From positions 6,119,404 to 6,183,403 of the forward strand of contig NZ_CP042914.1 in the NCBI RefSeq assembly GCF_008065135.1: DNA of 64,000 nt, read 5' to 3'. The notes below the pieces were generated by a model. It searched no databases and was not told the origin of the DNA. It saw only the letters and a list, made by a program, of their open reading frames with translations. The stretch comes from Roseimaritima ulvae. Lineage in GTDB: Bacteria; Planctomycetota; Planctomycetia; Pirellulales; Pirellulaceae. Positions 29,606 to 37,642 of this stretch are shown in pieces. The number at the start of each line of letters is the position of its first letter. Within the stretch, counting starts at the first letter, position 1. Made by a program: the position numbers and the translations under genes.

Positions 29606-30577
29606 CTATGAATTGGCCGTGGCGATCGTCTTGTAGTACTCCACGCTGCGAGCCAGCCCGTCAGCGACCGTCACGCGCGGCTCATAGCCCAAGACGCTGC
29701 GGGCCTGGGTGATGTCGGCCAACGAATCGCGGACGTCGCCCACTCGCGGCGGCTCGTGAATCGGTTCGATTTCCTGCCCCAACAGGTCTCGCAACCAGTC
29801 CAACAACTCCAACAGCGTGGTGCTGGACCCGCAGGCCACGTTAAACGTACCGCCAGCGGCCTCCGGCACCGTGGCGGCCAGCAAATTGGCATCGATGACG
29901 TTATCGACGTACACGAAATCGCGAGATTGCCCGCCATCGCCGTAAATAATCGGTCGTTCGCCGGACAAAATCATCGACACAAACCGCGGAATCACCGCGC
30001 TGTATTCACTCTGCGGATCCTGCCGTGGCCCAAACACGTTGAAATACCGCAGCGCCGCCGTTTCGATCCCGCCGCTGCGAGAAAACGCATGGCAATACTG
30101 CTCGGCAGCCAGCTTGGCCGCCGCATACGGCGACAACGGAGCCGCCGGATCGGTCTCGCGTTTTGCGACAAAGGGCGAATCTCCATAAGCTGCACTGGTC
30201 GATGCCAACACAAATCGTCGCACGTCGGCACGTGCACAGGCAGACAGCAACCGCACCGTCGACGTGGCTACCCAGTCGTGGCACAGCACGGGCTCGGCCA
30301 TGCTCCGCGGTACGCTGGCCATGGCCGCTAGATGAAACACATAGTCACAGCCATCCACTGCCGATTCGACGGTGCCTTCATCCGAGGCATCTCCCTCGGT
30401 GAACTCGATCGCATCTCGCCAGGGCTGCAAATTATCCAGATAACCGGTGCTGAGGTTATCCAGCACCCGCACGCGAGCTCCCAGATCGACTAGTCGAGCG
30501 ACCAGATGCGAGCCAATAAACCCCGCGCCTCCGGTGACCAGACAGGTTTGTTGCTTCAGGTCGGCACCAATCGTCAT
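29606..30577 (-). CDS. NAD-dependent sugar epimerase/dehydratase (SDR family)
   Basis: Extended short-chain dehydrogenase, similar to UDP-glucose 4-epimerase-type enzymes. At 323 residues it shows the Rossmann motif TGGAGFIGSHL (residues 15-25), DNLSTGYLDNL, the active-site STSAAYGDSP and the YxxxK catalytic pair in SPYAAAKLAAEQY. R-x-F-x-VFGPRQDP and the substrate loop follow. The sugar substrate cannot be assigned from the sequence; UDP-N-acetylglucosamine or UDP-glucose are usual. It probably makes a precursor for surface polysaccharide. Confidence 0.9.
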   Translation of the reverse strand: MTIGADLKQQTCLVTGGAGFIGSHLVARLVDLGARVRVLDNLSTGYLDNLQPWRDAIEFTEGDASDEGTVESAVDGCDYVFHLAAMASVPRSMAEPVLCHDWVATSTVRLLSACARADVRRFVLASTSAAYGDSPFVAKRETDPAAPLSPYAAAKLAAEQYCHAFSRSGGIETAALRYFNVFGPRQDPQSEYSAVIPRFVSMILSGERPIIYGDGGQSRDFVYVDNVIDANLLAATVPEAAGGTFNVACGSSTTLLELLDWLRDLLGQEIEPIHEPPRVGDVRDSLADITQARSVLGYEPRVTVADGLARSVEYYKTIATANS

Positions 30578-30603
30578 CGCGGGCAGCTCCTCAAAAGAAA
30601 AAA

Positions 30604-30755
30604 ATCGTACGTCAGCAAACCGTACGTCAGCCTTTCCAGGCTGACAAATTTTAGCGTAGCCGATCTCGCCTGAGATTGGATCGGGGCGGTATATCGGTGT
30701 CCAAAGTCTGGCGACTTCGGCTACGTTCCCACCGTCTGGCGACGGTAGCTACGGG
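30604..30755. repeat. Mixed hairpin repeats upstream of the epimerase
   Basis: A CGTACGTCAG element with GTCAGCCT-TTCC-AGGCTGAC (about 30620-30646), a hairpin ATCTC-GCCT-GAGAT (about 30662-30675), an inverted AAGTC-TGGC-GACTT copy and an inverted CCGTC-type copy up to about 30752. Confidence 0.8.
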
Positions 30756-30773
30756 CCTGCGGCCGCAGGGACC

Positions 30774-31604
30774 TTACGACTTGGCGGCTTGGATCTGGTC
30801 CAGCAAGCGTCCGGGGCTGCCCATCGCGTGGTACCCACCGTCGACGTGCAGGATTTCACCGGTGATCCCGTTGCTGGCCTCGTGCAGCAGGAACGCGCCG
30901 GTGTTACCGACTTCCTCGTGGGTCACGTTGCGAGCCATGGGAGCCATGTGTTCGTACAGGCTCAGCATTTCTTCGACGCCGGCAGCCCGTCCGGCCAGGG
31001 TTTTCATTGGTCCGGCCGACAGCGCGTTGACGCGGACGCCTTGCGGGCCCATGTCGTAGGCCAGATACCGCACGGTGGCTTCCAGAGCGGCTTTGCAGAT
31101 GCCCATCACGTTGTAACCGGGCACACATTTTTCGCCACCGAAATAGGTCATCGTGGCGATCGCTCCGCCCTCATTCAAGATATCGGCGTTTTTGGCGGCG
31201 GCCGTGGCGGCGATCAAGGTGTAGACGCTGACGTCCATAGCCAGCTTAAATCCGGCGCGACTGGTGTAGACGGTATCGCGGCCCAGATCCTCACGATCGG
31301 CGAAGGCGATCGAGTGCAGCAGAAAATCGATTTTGCCGAATTCCTCCTTGGTGGTCTGCATCACGCTAGCAATCTGCTCATCGTCCTGAGCGTCCATCGG
31401 CACCAGGAACTTTGCATTGGGCTGTTTGTCGGTCAGCTTCGAGACCCGGCGGCGGTTCCGTTGCCGTTCATCATCGGGACGATCGGGCAAATGAGTAAAT
31501 CCGCACTCCCCGCCCCCTTCCATGATCCTCTTAGCGATCGCCCAGGCGATAGAATGGTCGTTGGCCACGCCCAGAATAAGGCCTTTTTTTCCTTGAAAGT
31601 CCAT
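30774..31604 (-). CDS. fabI: Enoyl-[acyl-carrier-protein] reductase (NADH)
   Basis: Last reductive step of the fatty-acid elongation cycle; the target of triclosan-type inhibitors in other bacteria. The 276-residue protein has the FabI N-terminus with LILGVANDHSIAWAIAK and the Y-x6-K active site in TYFGGEKCVPGYNVMGICKAALE. SAGPMKTLAGRAAG and the C-terminal HVDGGYHAMG also match. A short insertion near residue 50 (ERQRNRRRVSKL) precedes the usual loop. A perfect 14-bp palindrome, AAACGTAAACGTTT, lies 31-44 bases before the start. Confidence 0.96.
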   Translation of the reverse strand: MDFQGKKGLILGVANDHSIAWAIAKRIMEGGGECGFTHLPDRPDDERQRNRRRVSKLTDKQPNAKFLVPMDAQDDEQIASVMQTTKEEFGKIDFLLHSIAFADREDLGRDTVYTSRAGFKLAMDVSVYTLIAATAAAKNADILNEGGAIATMTYFGGEKCVPGYNVMGICKAALEATVRYLAYDMGPQGVRVNALSAGPMKTLAGRAAGVEEMLSLYEHMAPMARNVTHEEVGNTGAFLLHEASNGITGEILHVDGGYHAMGSPGRLLDQIQAAKS

Positions 31605-31634
31605 GCTGTATGTCCGGGGGTTGGGAGTTTTTTT

Positions 31635-31648
31635 AAACGTAAACGTTT
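31635..31648. promoter_or_regulatory. 14-bp palindrome upstream of fabI
   Basis: AAACGT-AA-ACGTTT lies in the gap between the divergent fabI and sigma-54-activator genes. It is a perfect dyad resembling LacI-type half sites. A regulator binding here is inference. Confidence 0.35.
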
Positions 31649-31849
31649 CAGAAGTTTGTCAGAGGTACGCATGACCACCAGCCAGATCTTTTTTCGGCAA
31701 GCTGCGTGGTGGCGAGAAGTTTATCTCAAACCCCAGGGCTTCGGTAGCCGAACGGGTTGCCACCGCCCACGCCGGCCCGACTCGCGCTCAGGCCCCGCCC
31801 CGCGCTCACGGCTCTCCCCGCTCCGCTCCTTCTACGTTGCACTGGCCGC

Positions 31850-33826
31850 ATGAATCCGGACTCCAACCCCACCTGGCAACTGTTGCCCGCGTTGCTGGCC
31901 ACCACGGCGGCCCCCGACGCCACCTTCGACCAGGCCACCGCCGGGCTGCTCCGCCAATTGGTCGATCACTCGGCCGCCCTGGCCGCCGGTACCGTACGGC
32001 AAACCGGTCGCGACTGGACGGTGACCAACTGGGCCGGCCCCGTGCGTTCGCAACCGGTGCCCGAAGCGGTGGTCGCCGAAGCGGTCGACCGCGGCCAGGT
32101 GCAGCGGCAAAGCGAATGGACGGTAATCCCCTTGGCCGCGGCGGCAGCGACCGCCGCCGATCGCACGCTGCTGACCCGCCTGCCTCAGGCGCTGCTGCTG
32201 CAATCCTCGCCCGCCCAGAGTTCCGCCACCGCGATGGATTCCGCAAGCTCGCTCACCCAGTGGGGCCAAGCCGCCGCGGAACTGCTGACCGACCTGGGTC
32301 CGCTGCTGCTGCGATTGGGCGACTATCGCCAACGCTGCGGGCGGTTGGAGGCGATGCTGGACTGCGCCGCTCAGTGGCACCAAGAGGACGACCCGGAAGC
32401 GCTGCTGCACGCGATCGCCAATGCCGCCACGCAGCTGCTGCAAAGCGAGCGAGCCAGCATTTTTTTGTGGGATCGAGCTCGCAAGAAACTGGTCGGCAAA
32501 CCGGCTCTGGGCGTCGGCAACCAGCCCCTGGAAGTCGACGATTCCGCCGGCGTGGTGGGCGCCGTGTTGCAGTCGGGGCAACCGCGACGCTGGCAGGCCA
32601 GCGAAGACGAGGAAGCGGAGATCAATCGCGCGGTCGATCGCAAACTGCAATTTGTCACCCGTTCGCTGCTGGCCGTGCCGCTGCAAGACCAAGCTGGCAA
32701 ACCGGCCGGCGTGTTCGAAGTGATCAACAAAAAACAGGGCGCGTTCAGTCACGAAGACATCGACACGCTGACCCGGCTGGCCAGCCAAGCCGCCGGCGTG
32801 ATCCGCAACACCCAAGACCGCCACACCGCCATCCGCTCCCGCGATCGACTGATCGCCGACGTCGCCGATACGGTGCAAATCATCGGCGAATCGGAAAACA
32901 TCGCGGCATTACGGAAGACCGTCCAGCGGGTCGCGGCGACCGACCTGTCGCTGTTGATCCTAGGCGAAAACGGCACCGGCAAAGAAGTTCTGGCCCGCAG
33001 CGTGCACTTCCAATCCCCCCGCCGCTCCGAACCCTTCGTGGCGGTCAACTGCGCCGCCCTAGTCGAATCGCTGCTGGAAAGTGAATTGTTCGGCCACGAA
33101 AAAGGAGCCTTTACCGACGCCCATCAAGCCCGTCCGGGCAAATTCGAACTGGCTCACGGCGGCACCCTGTTCCTGGACGAAATCGGCGACATGAGCCTGG
33201 GCGGGCAAGCCAAATTGCTGCGGGTGCTGGAAGAAAAAATCATCGTCCGCGTCGGCGGTTCCACCCCGATCCCGGTTGATGTCCGCGTCGTCGCAGCCAC
33301 CAACCAACCGCTGGCCGGCATGGTGCGAGAAAAAACGTTCCGCGAAGACTTGTACTTCCGCCTCAACGTGGTCTCGCTGCAACTGCCGCCGCTGCGCGAA
33401 CGAGGCGACGACATCCTGCTGCTGGCCGAGCATTTCCTCAGCGAATTCGCGCAGCAGATCGGACGCTTGCCCGCGAAACTGTCCAAACACGCCGTTTCGG
33501 CCATGCGGCGGCACGCTTGGTCGGGCAACATCCGCGAACTCCGCAATCTGATGGAACGGGTCAGCTACCTCTGTCCCGGCGATACCATTCAGGTGCAAGA
33601 TCTATCGTTTTCGGCCGATCCACGCACCCCAACCGGCAGCGACTTGACCCCGCAGTCCGCCCTCACCCTGGGGCTCAGCGAAGCCACGCGACGCTACCAA
33701 GTTCAAGCCATCGAACAGGCCATCGCCAGCTGCCAAGGCAACATGACCGACGCCGCCGCCCGCCTCGGACTGCACCGCAGCAACCTTTACCGCAAACTGA
33801 AACAGTTAGGCATGGATGCCTCGTAG
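31850..33826 (+). CDS. Sigma-54-dependent transcriptional activator with GAF domain
   Basis: NtrC-type AAA+ activator of RNA polymerase-sigma-54. ATG 31850 gives 658 residues; further in-frame upstream codons lie in a region without coding character. The order is an N-terminal variable segment, a GAF sensor domain (about 175-325), the AAA+ domain with Walker A GENGTGKE (372-379), GAFTDA (419-424) and Walker B GGTLFLDEIGDM, and a C-terminal Fis-type helix-turn-helix (NMTDAAARLGLHRSNLYRKL). The sigma-54 contact motif is GAFTDA instead of GAFTGA. No receiver domain is seen, so it probably responds to a small ligand through GAF. Confidence 0.92.
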   Translation: MNPDSNPTWQLLPALLATTAAPDATFDQATAGLLRQLVDHSAALAAGTVRQTGRDWTVTNWAGPVRSQPVPEAVVAEAVDRGQVQRQSEWTVIPLAAAAATAADRTLLTRLPQALLLQSSPAQSSATAMDSASSLTQWGQAAAELLTDLGPLLLRLGDYRQRCGRLEAMLDCAAQWHQEDDPEALLHAIANAATQLLQSERASIFLWDRARKKLVGKPALGVGNQPLEVDDSAGVVGAVLQSGQPRRWQASEDEEAEINRAVDRKLQFVTRSLLAVPLQDQAGKPAGVFEVINKKQGAFSHEDIDTLTRLASQAAGVIRNTQDRHTAIRSRDRLIADVADTVQIIGESENIAALRKTVQRVAATDLSLLILGENGTGKEVLARSVHFQSPRRSEPFVAVNCAALVESLLESELFGHEKGAFTDAHQARPGKFELAHGGTLFLDEIGDMSLGGQAKLLRVLEEKIIVRVGGSTPIPVDVRVVAATNQPLAGMVREKTFREDLYFRLNVVSLQLPPLRERGDDILLLAEHFLSEFAQQIGRLPAKLSKHAVSAMRRHAWSGNIRELRNLMERVSYLCPGDTIQVQDLSFSADPRTPTGSDLTPQSALTLGLSEATRRYQVQAIEQAIASCQGNMTDAAARLGLHRSNLYRKLKQLGMDAS

Positions 33827-33859
33827 CGTTGAAGGGTAGGGCGGTGCGGCGGTGCGGTG

Positions 33860-33998
33860 CAAAGGGACCTAAAGGACGAAAAGGACCCAAGGGACAGGGG
33901 ATGCCGGCCATCGCCGCCCCTTTGGTCCCTTTGGTCCCTTTGGTCCTTTTCGTCCCTTCCGTCCTGTTGCTGACACGGGCCAGAAACCCATGCTACGA
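33860..33998. repeat. GGGAC/GTCCC inverted repeat region and one hairpin repeat
   Basis: Left arm (about 33862-33900) of GGGACCTAAAGGACGAAAAGG type pairs imperfectly with the right arm (about 33918-33965), which has three CCCTTTGGT units. An inverted, diverged copy of the CACGGGCC...CATGCTAC element follows at 33974-33996. It lies downstream of the sigma-54 activator. Confidence 0.7.
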
Positions 33999-34088
33999 GG
34001 ATGCACCCCACGCCCCGACAAAAGCTGCGGCGCAGACGCTACAATCCGCCTTGTCCTCTGCTACTTGCCCCTGACATGGAAGCCTTTG

Positions 34089-34580
34089 ATGAACGCCCAA
34101 GATGTAATCCGCCAAACCGCCGGCACCAGCATGATGGTCGTAAATGCCTACCTTTCCGACCTGGACGACAGCGAACTGTGCAGCCGCCCCGGCCCCGGCT
34201 GTAACCCGATCGCCTGGCAACTTGGCCACCTGATCTCGTCGGAGTGCCGGCTATTGGACTCGATTTGCCCCGGTTCGGCGGCGACGCTTCCCGACGGTTT
34301 TGACGAGCAGCACTCCAAAGACAACGCCAACAAGGATCAGCCCGGCGATTTTTGCAGCAAGCAGGAATATCTGGACCTGTTCACCCGCGTCCACGCCGCC
34401 AGCATGGCGGCTTTAGAGCAACTGTCCGAAGCCGACCTGGACGCTCCCGCACCGGAACACATGCGGGAGATGTTTCCCACCGTGGGGGCGATGTTTGTAT
34501 TGATCGCCACCCACCCCATGATGCACGTCGGCCAGTGGGTACCGGCTCGACGCGCGTTGGGAAAACCCGTGGTGATTTAA
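34089..34580 (+). CDS. DinB-like four-helix metalloprotein
   Basis: 163-residue protein of the DinB/YfiT-like superfamily, whose members are metal-binding helical bundles acting as thiol transferases or of unknown function. The metal-ligand His residues are seen in IAWQLGHLISSE and in HPMMHVGQW. ATG 34089 is chosen over an in-frame codon at 33990 because it starts right before the first helix (NAQDVIRQTAGTSMM). The 3' end is three bases from the convergent thioredoxin-like gene. Confidence 0.8.
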   Translation: MNAQDVIRQTAGTSMMVVNAYLSDLDDSELCSRPGPGCNPIAWQLGHLISSECRLLDSICPGSAATLPDGFDEQHSKDNANKDQPGDFCSKQEYLDLFTRVHAASMAALEQLSEADLDAPAPEHMREMFPTVGAMFVLIATHPMMHVGQWVPARRALGKPVVI

Positions 34581-34583
34581 ACT

Positions 34584-36473
34584 CTAACGCGTCAGAGCGT
34601 CTAGTTCTTCGTCCAATTGGGCGATCTGAACGTTGTGCTGCACCACCTTGCCGGCTTTGTCGATCAACAGCATCGTCGGCAGGGTCTGCACGCCCAACTC
34701 ATTGGCCAAGCGGCTCGATTCCATCCCACCTTCCTCGAACAACTGCGTCCAGGGCAGGGGATTCTCTTTCAAAAACGCCGCGGCGTCGGAGCGATGGATG
34801 TCGACGCTGACCCCCACGATTTCCAGCCCCGCCTTTTGATAGCGAGCTTGCAGTTGCCGCAGCCGTCGCATGTCTTGCTTGCATGGTTCACACCAGGTGG
34901 CCCAGTAATGCAGGATGACGGGCTTGCCACGGAGCGCTGCCAATTGGAAATTTTTGCCGTCGATCGTTGTGCCGCGAAGGTCCAGCCGCTTGCCGACCGA
35001 ATCCAATCGGGTGACCGCTCCGGCCGCCTTGTCACCGGCCGGCTGGCCAGCAAATTCTTTGGCCACGCGGCGATACCAACGCAGTGCGTCGTCTTCTTTG
35101 GCTTCAAATTCTTTGCTCAACGCCAGCTGCAACATGGCCTTGCCGGCTTCCGGCGTCGACTCGTAGCTGCTGACAAAGTCGGTCAGACTTTCCAAATACC
35201 ACTCTTGGATTTTCGGGAAGTCCTCCGACTTCGAGCCCCGCAGGCGGGAAGCGTACTCGGAGGAGATCACCTGGAAATCGACATAGGACTTCAGCGACTG
35301 ATCGTTGCGGCCCAGTCCTCGACTGATCTTCTTCAGTCGCTCGGTGCCTGCCGGATAAGTCCCTTCCTGGACGGCGGCGGCCACGGTATCAACCAACTGC
35401 TGAACCCAGGCCTGCCGATCCTCGGGCGTGCTGGCGGCGGCCGCTAATTGCTCGACCACGTCGGCGCGACCGGCATTCAGCCGCGGCAGCTCGCTGGCTT
35501 TGGCCTGCGACAATGCCTGATCGATTTTTTCCAGCTGAGCGACCAATTTCTGAGCCGCTTCGCCTTCGGCGCCGGCCGGCACCGCGTTTTCGGTCGAGCG
35601 CAGGGGCGTAAAGAAGTAGCCGCTGCTGCGAGCCACCATGTCATCGCCAACGATTTGCGGCAGATCGATCAAACGCCACGCGTCCCCGACCTGCACCAAG
35701 GTGCCGACCACGACCTGACCGGATTCCCCACGGCTTTCAAACATCGCGACGGCATTTTCATAAACCACCAGATCGGAGGTCAGCCCCAGGGCTCCGGCCG
35801 GCAGCACACCAGGGGTGGCTGCGGCAAATTGCACCCACTGAGCTCCCGAGCCGACCTGCTTTTGACGTTTCGCAAAAGCCGCAAACTCCGTCGCAGCCCG
35901 CTTCACCTGGGCCCCCAGCTTGCCTGCTTCCTCAGTTTCCAACCGCAGTGAGGACAATTCTTCGGGGGACAGCAGCAACCGCGAGAACCGCGCGGCATCG
36001 CCGGCGGCCAACGCCCCGATCACCTCCGCCGTCACCTCTTCGGCCGAAATCCGCTTCCAGGCGTCGATTTTCCCGTCTTCATCCTCGTCCATGCCCCAGC
36101 GGGTGCCGGCGGTGCCCAGCCACCGGTACTGATCGGCTTTACCGTTAAAATCCGAGTCGACATCCCGGTAAACTTCGACCCCCTGATCAAAGTAACACCA
36201 CAAATCCACCTTTTTGTCTCGATTGGTGTCGGCAAACCGCCGCAGAATCGTGCCGTCGGCGGTGGTCACCTCCCAACCGGCCCATTTTCCGTCTAAATCG
36301 CGGACTTTGCAGCTCTCGACCTGACTTTCGGGCACCAATTGATAGGCGACCGAATCCTGCACCGGCTTCAGTCCCAAAGCCGCTTTGGGGGCCGGAGGAG
36401 CAGCAAAAAGCTGTAAAGCAGGCGTCAAACTGACGACCAGAGGTACAACGAGCAGTGCAGCCTTGCGTGGCAT
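34584..36473 (-). CDS. TlpA/ResA-like thioredoxin-fold protein with N-terminal EF-hand-like repeats
   Basis: 629-residue exported protein. Residues 1-25 are a signal peptide. Three calcium-loop-like motifs follow: DTNRDKKVD near 82-90, DSDFNGKAD near 106-114 and DEDEDGKID near 129-137. A long helical central region follows, then a C-terminal TlpA domain with the redox motif WCEPC at 527-531 and the cis-Pro region LGVQTLPTMLLID. ATG 36473 is preceded by GGAG; codons further upstream run into the tRNA-Ile antisense and are not coding. It is probably a periplasmic thiol oxidoreductase with a calcium-binding head; the combination is unusual. Confidence 0.85.
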   Translation of the reverse strand: MPRKAALLVVPLVVSLTPALQLFAAPPAPKAALGLKPVQDSVAYQLVPESQVESCKVRDLDGKWAGWEVTTADGTILRRFADTNRDKKVDLWCYFDQGVEVYRDVDSDFNGKADQYRWLGTAGTRWGMDEDEDGKIDAWKRISAEEVTAEVIGALAAGDAARFSRLLLSPEELSSLRLETEEAGKLGAQVKRAATEFAAFAKRQKQVGSGAQWVQFAAATPGVLPAGALGLTSDLVVYENAVAMFESRGESGQVVVGTLVQVGDAWRLIDLPQIVGDDMVARSSGYFFTPLRSTENAVPAGAEGEAAQKLVAQLEKIDQALSQAKASELPRLNAGRADVVEQLAAAASTPEDRQAWVQQLVDTVAAAVQEGTYPAGTERLKKISRGLGRNDQSLKSYVDFQVISSEYASRLRGSKSEDFPKIQEWYLESLTDFVSSYESTPEAGKAMLQLALSKEFEAKEDDALRWYRRVAKEFAGQPAGDKAAGAVTRLDSVGKRLDLRGTTIDGKNFQLAALRGKPVILHYWATWCEPCKQDMRRLRQLQARYQKAGLEIVGVSVDIHRSDAAAFLKENPLPWTQLFEEGGMESSRLANELGVQTLPTMLLIDKAGKVVQHNVQIAQLDEELDALTR

Positions 36474-36613
36474 CGAGAAAGTCTCCGTGAAGTAACGAAC
36501 AGGACGGTAAACGCGGTTGCGGATTTTGACCGAACCTGCCGGCTGAAGGAATGTCGTTTTTAGGTATCGGCGCCGCGAATGCCGGGAAAACAGAATTAAA
36601 CCCAAAAGGGCCT

Positions 36614-36641
36614 TTGACAGATCCCGCCAGATTCGTAAACT
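36614..36641 (+). promoter_or_regulatory. Promoter of the tRNA-Ile/tRNA-Ala transcript
   Basis: TTGACA (36614-36619), a 16-base spacer and TAAACT (36636-36641), about 67 bases before tRNA-Ile. The same -35/-10 pair and spacing occur in the rRNA leader promoters. Confidence 0.7.
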
Positions 36642-36707
36642 TCTTGCCTTCCCGGTCACGCACTGCATGATTGGGGCAAGAAGTCGAGCTTCCAAGCGTC
36701 GACATTC

Positions 36708-36781
36708 GGGCGTATAGCTCAGCTGGTTAGAGCGCGTCGCTGATAACGACGAGGTCCCAGATTCGAATTCTGGTACGCCCA
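36708..36781 (+). tRNA. tRNA-Ile(GAT)
   Basis: 74 bases. The acceptor arms GGGCGTA and TACGCCC pair fully; D-loop, TTCGAAT T-loop and variable region are normal. The anticodon is GAT in CTGATAA. CCA is not encoded. Found upstream of 23S without a 16S gene. Confidence 0.97.
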
Positions 36782-36786
36782 CTACC

Positions 36787-36865
36787 GAAGTTTGAAGTGA
36801 GAAGGGTGAAGTCCAAAGCAAGACCGTTTTGGATTTCTAACTTCCCCCTCCTCACTTCAAACTTC
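36787..36865. repeat. 25-bp inverted repeat between the two tRNAs
   Basis: Arms 36787-36811 and 36841-36865 pair at about 22 of 25 positions around a 29-base loop. It may separate the tRNAs in a common precursor. The GAAGTTTGAAGT core also appears near 11060-11090. Confidence 0.75.
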
Positions 36866-36869
36866 CCAT

Positions 36870-36942
36870 GGGGGTATAGCTCAGTTGGGAGAGCATCTGC
36901 TTTGCAAGCAGAGGGTCGTCGGTTCAAGTCCGTCTACCTCCA
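36870..36942 (+). tRNA. tRNA-Ala(TGC)
   Basis: 73 bases. Acceptor GGGGGTA pairs with TACCTCC through one G-U wobble; the anticodon TGC lies in CTTTGCAAG and the T-loop is GGTTCAAGTC. CCA is not encoded. Confidence 0.97.
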
Positions 36943-37099
36943 CTTAGTTTTTAAACCAGGCAGCAACCTTTGCCAAAAAGTGACTTCCGTACCCTGGCGG
37001 GGCGAACCACTTTCGGCAACAATCGCCGCCCTTGAAAACAACAGCCCGAAACGGCTGGGTTACCAAACCGAACGTTTCAAAAAAGTTGAGGGCAAGGGA

Positions 37100-37127
37100 T
37101 TGACCGCCACACCGCGGTCGCTAAACT
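37100..37127 (+). promoter_or_regulatory. rRNA leader promoter P1
   Basis: TTGACC (37100-37105), 16-base spacer, TAAACT (37122-37127). Starting within the -35 box, GACCGC pairs with GCGGTC (37102-37107/37114-37119) around a 6-base spacer. Confidence 0.7.
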
Positions 37128-37211
37128 TCCCCTCCTTCGTGTCGAACCCGAGCGAAACAAACGTTGCCGCAAGCGGCTAACAAACGTTTCACAAAAAGTT
37201 CACACGAGGCA

Positions 37212-37239
37212 TTGACCTCCTCACCGAGGTCGATAAACT
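37212..37239 (+). promoter_or_regulatory. rRNA leader promoter P2
   Basis: TTGACC (37212-37217), 16-base spacer, TAAACT (37234-37239). Dyad GACCTC/GAGGTC at 37214-37219/37226-37231. The A/T-rich ACAAAAAGTT lies upstream, like an UP element. Confidence 0.75.
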
Positions 37240-37319
37240 TCCCCCTCGCGTCAAACCGAGCGAAGCCAAAAGGCCCTGACCGGCAAACAAACGCTTCACG
37301 AAAAGTTTGAAACGAGGCA

Positions 37320-37347
37320 TTGACCTCCTCACCGAGGTCAGTAAACT
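37320..37347 (+). promoter_or_regulatory. rRNA leader promoter P3
   Basis: TTGACC (37320-37325), 16-base spacer, TAAACT (37342-37347). Dyad GACCTC/GAGGTC at 37322-37327/37334-37339, with the same flanks as P2. Confidence 0.75.
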
Positions 37348-37423
37348 CCTCCCTCGCGTCAAACCGAGCGAAGCGAAACGCCTGACCGGCAAACAACGCT
37401 TCACAAAAGTTTGAAACGAGGCA

Positions 37424-37451
37424 TTGACCTCCTCACCGAGGCCGATAGAAT
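37424..37451 (+). promoter_or_regulatory. rRNA leader promoter P4
   Basis: TTGACC (37424-37429), 16-base spacer, TAGAAT (37446-37451), the best -10 of the set. Dyad GACCTC/GAGGCC has one mismatch. Confidence 0.75.
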
Positions 37452-37532
37452 TCCCCCTCGCATCAAAACGAGCGGAGAGCAAAGTCGCCCCAAGCGACAA
37501 AAAAGCTCTTCGCGAAATTTTAACGCGAGCCA

Positions 37533-37561
37533 TTGACGGCCTCGGCCGACAACAGTACCAT
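37533..37561 (+). promoter_or_regulatory. rRNA leader promoter P5 (diverged)
   Basis: TTGACG (37533-37538), 17-base spacer, TACCAT (37556-37561). The dyad is CGGCC/GGCCG around two bases, so its geometry differs from P1-P4. Nearest promoter to the 23S gene. Confidence 0.5.
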
Positions 37562-37642
37562 CCGCCTCCCGCGGTGACCAACCGTTTACCTAGCACAGCC
37601 AACTGGCTCTCCTAGCTAAACGGCTGTCCACCCGGGCAGCGT

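Larger units (their letters stand above)
37052..37560. repeat. Five-fold ~104-112-bp tandem repeat carrying the promoters
   Basis: The -35 boxes are spaced 112, 108, 104 and 109 bases. Each unit also carries an upstream CTTCAC-AAAAGTT-type A/T-rich segment and, after the -10, a C-rich CTTCCCCCTCG segment and an ACCGAGCGAAG-like segment. The region 36943-38032 contains no protein gene. Confidence 0.85.

Noticed and set aside
36474-36821. N-terminal extension of the thioredoxin-like protein
   Set aside because: It would run antisense through tRNA-Ile; ATG 36473 with GGAG and a signal peptide is better.
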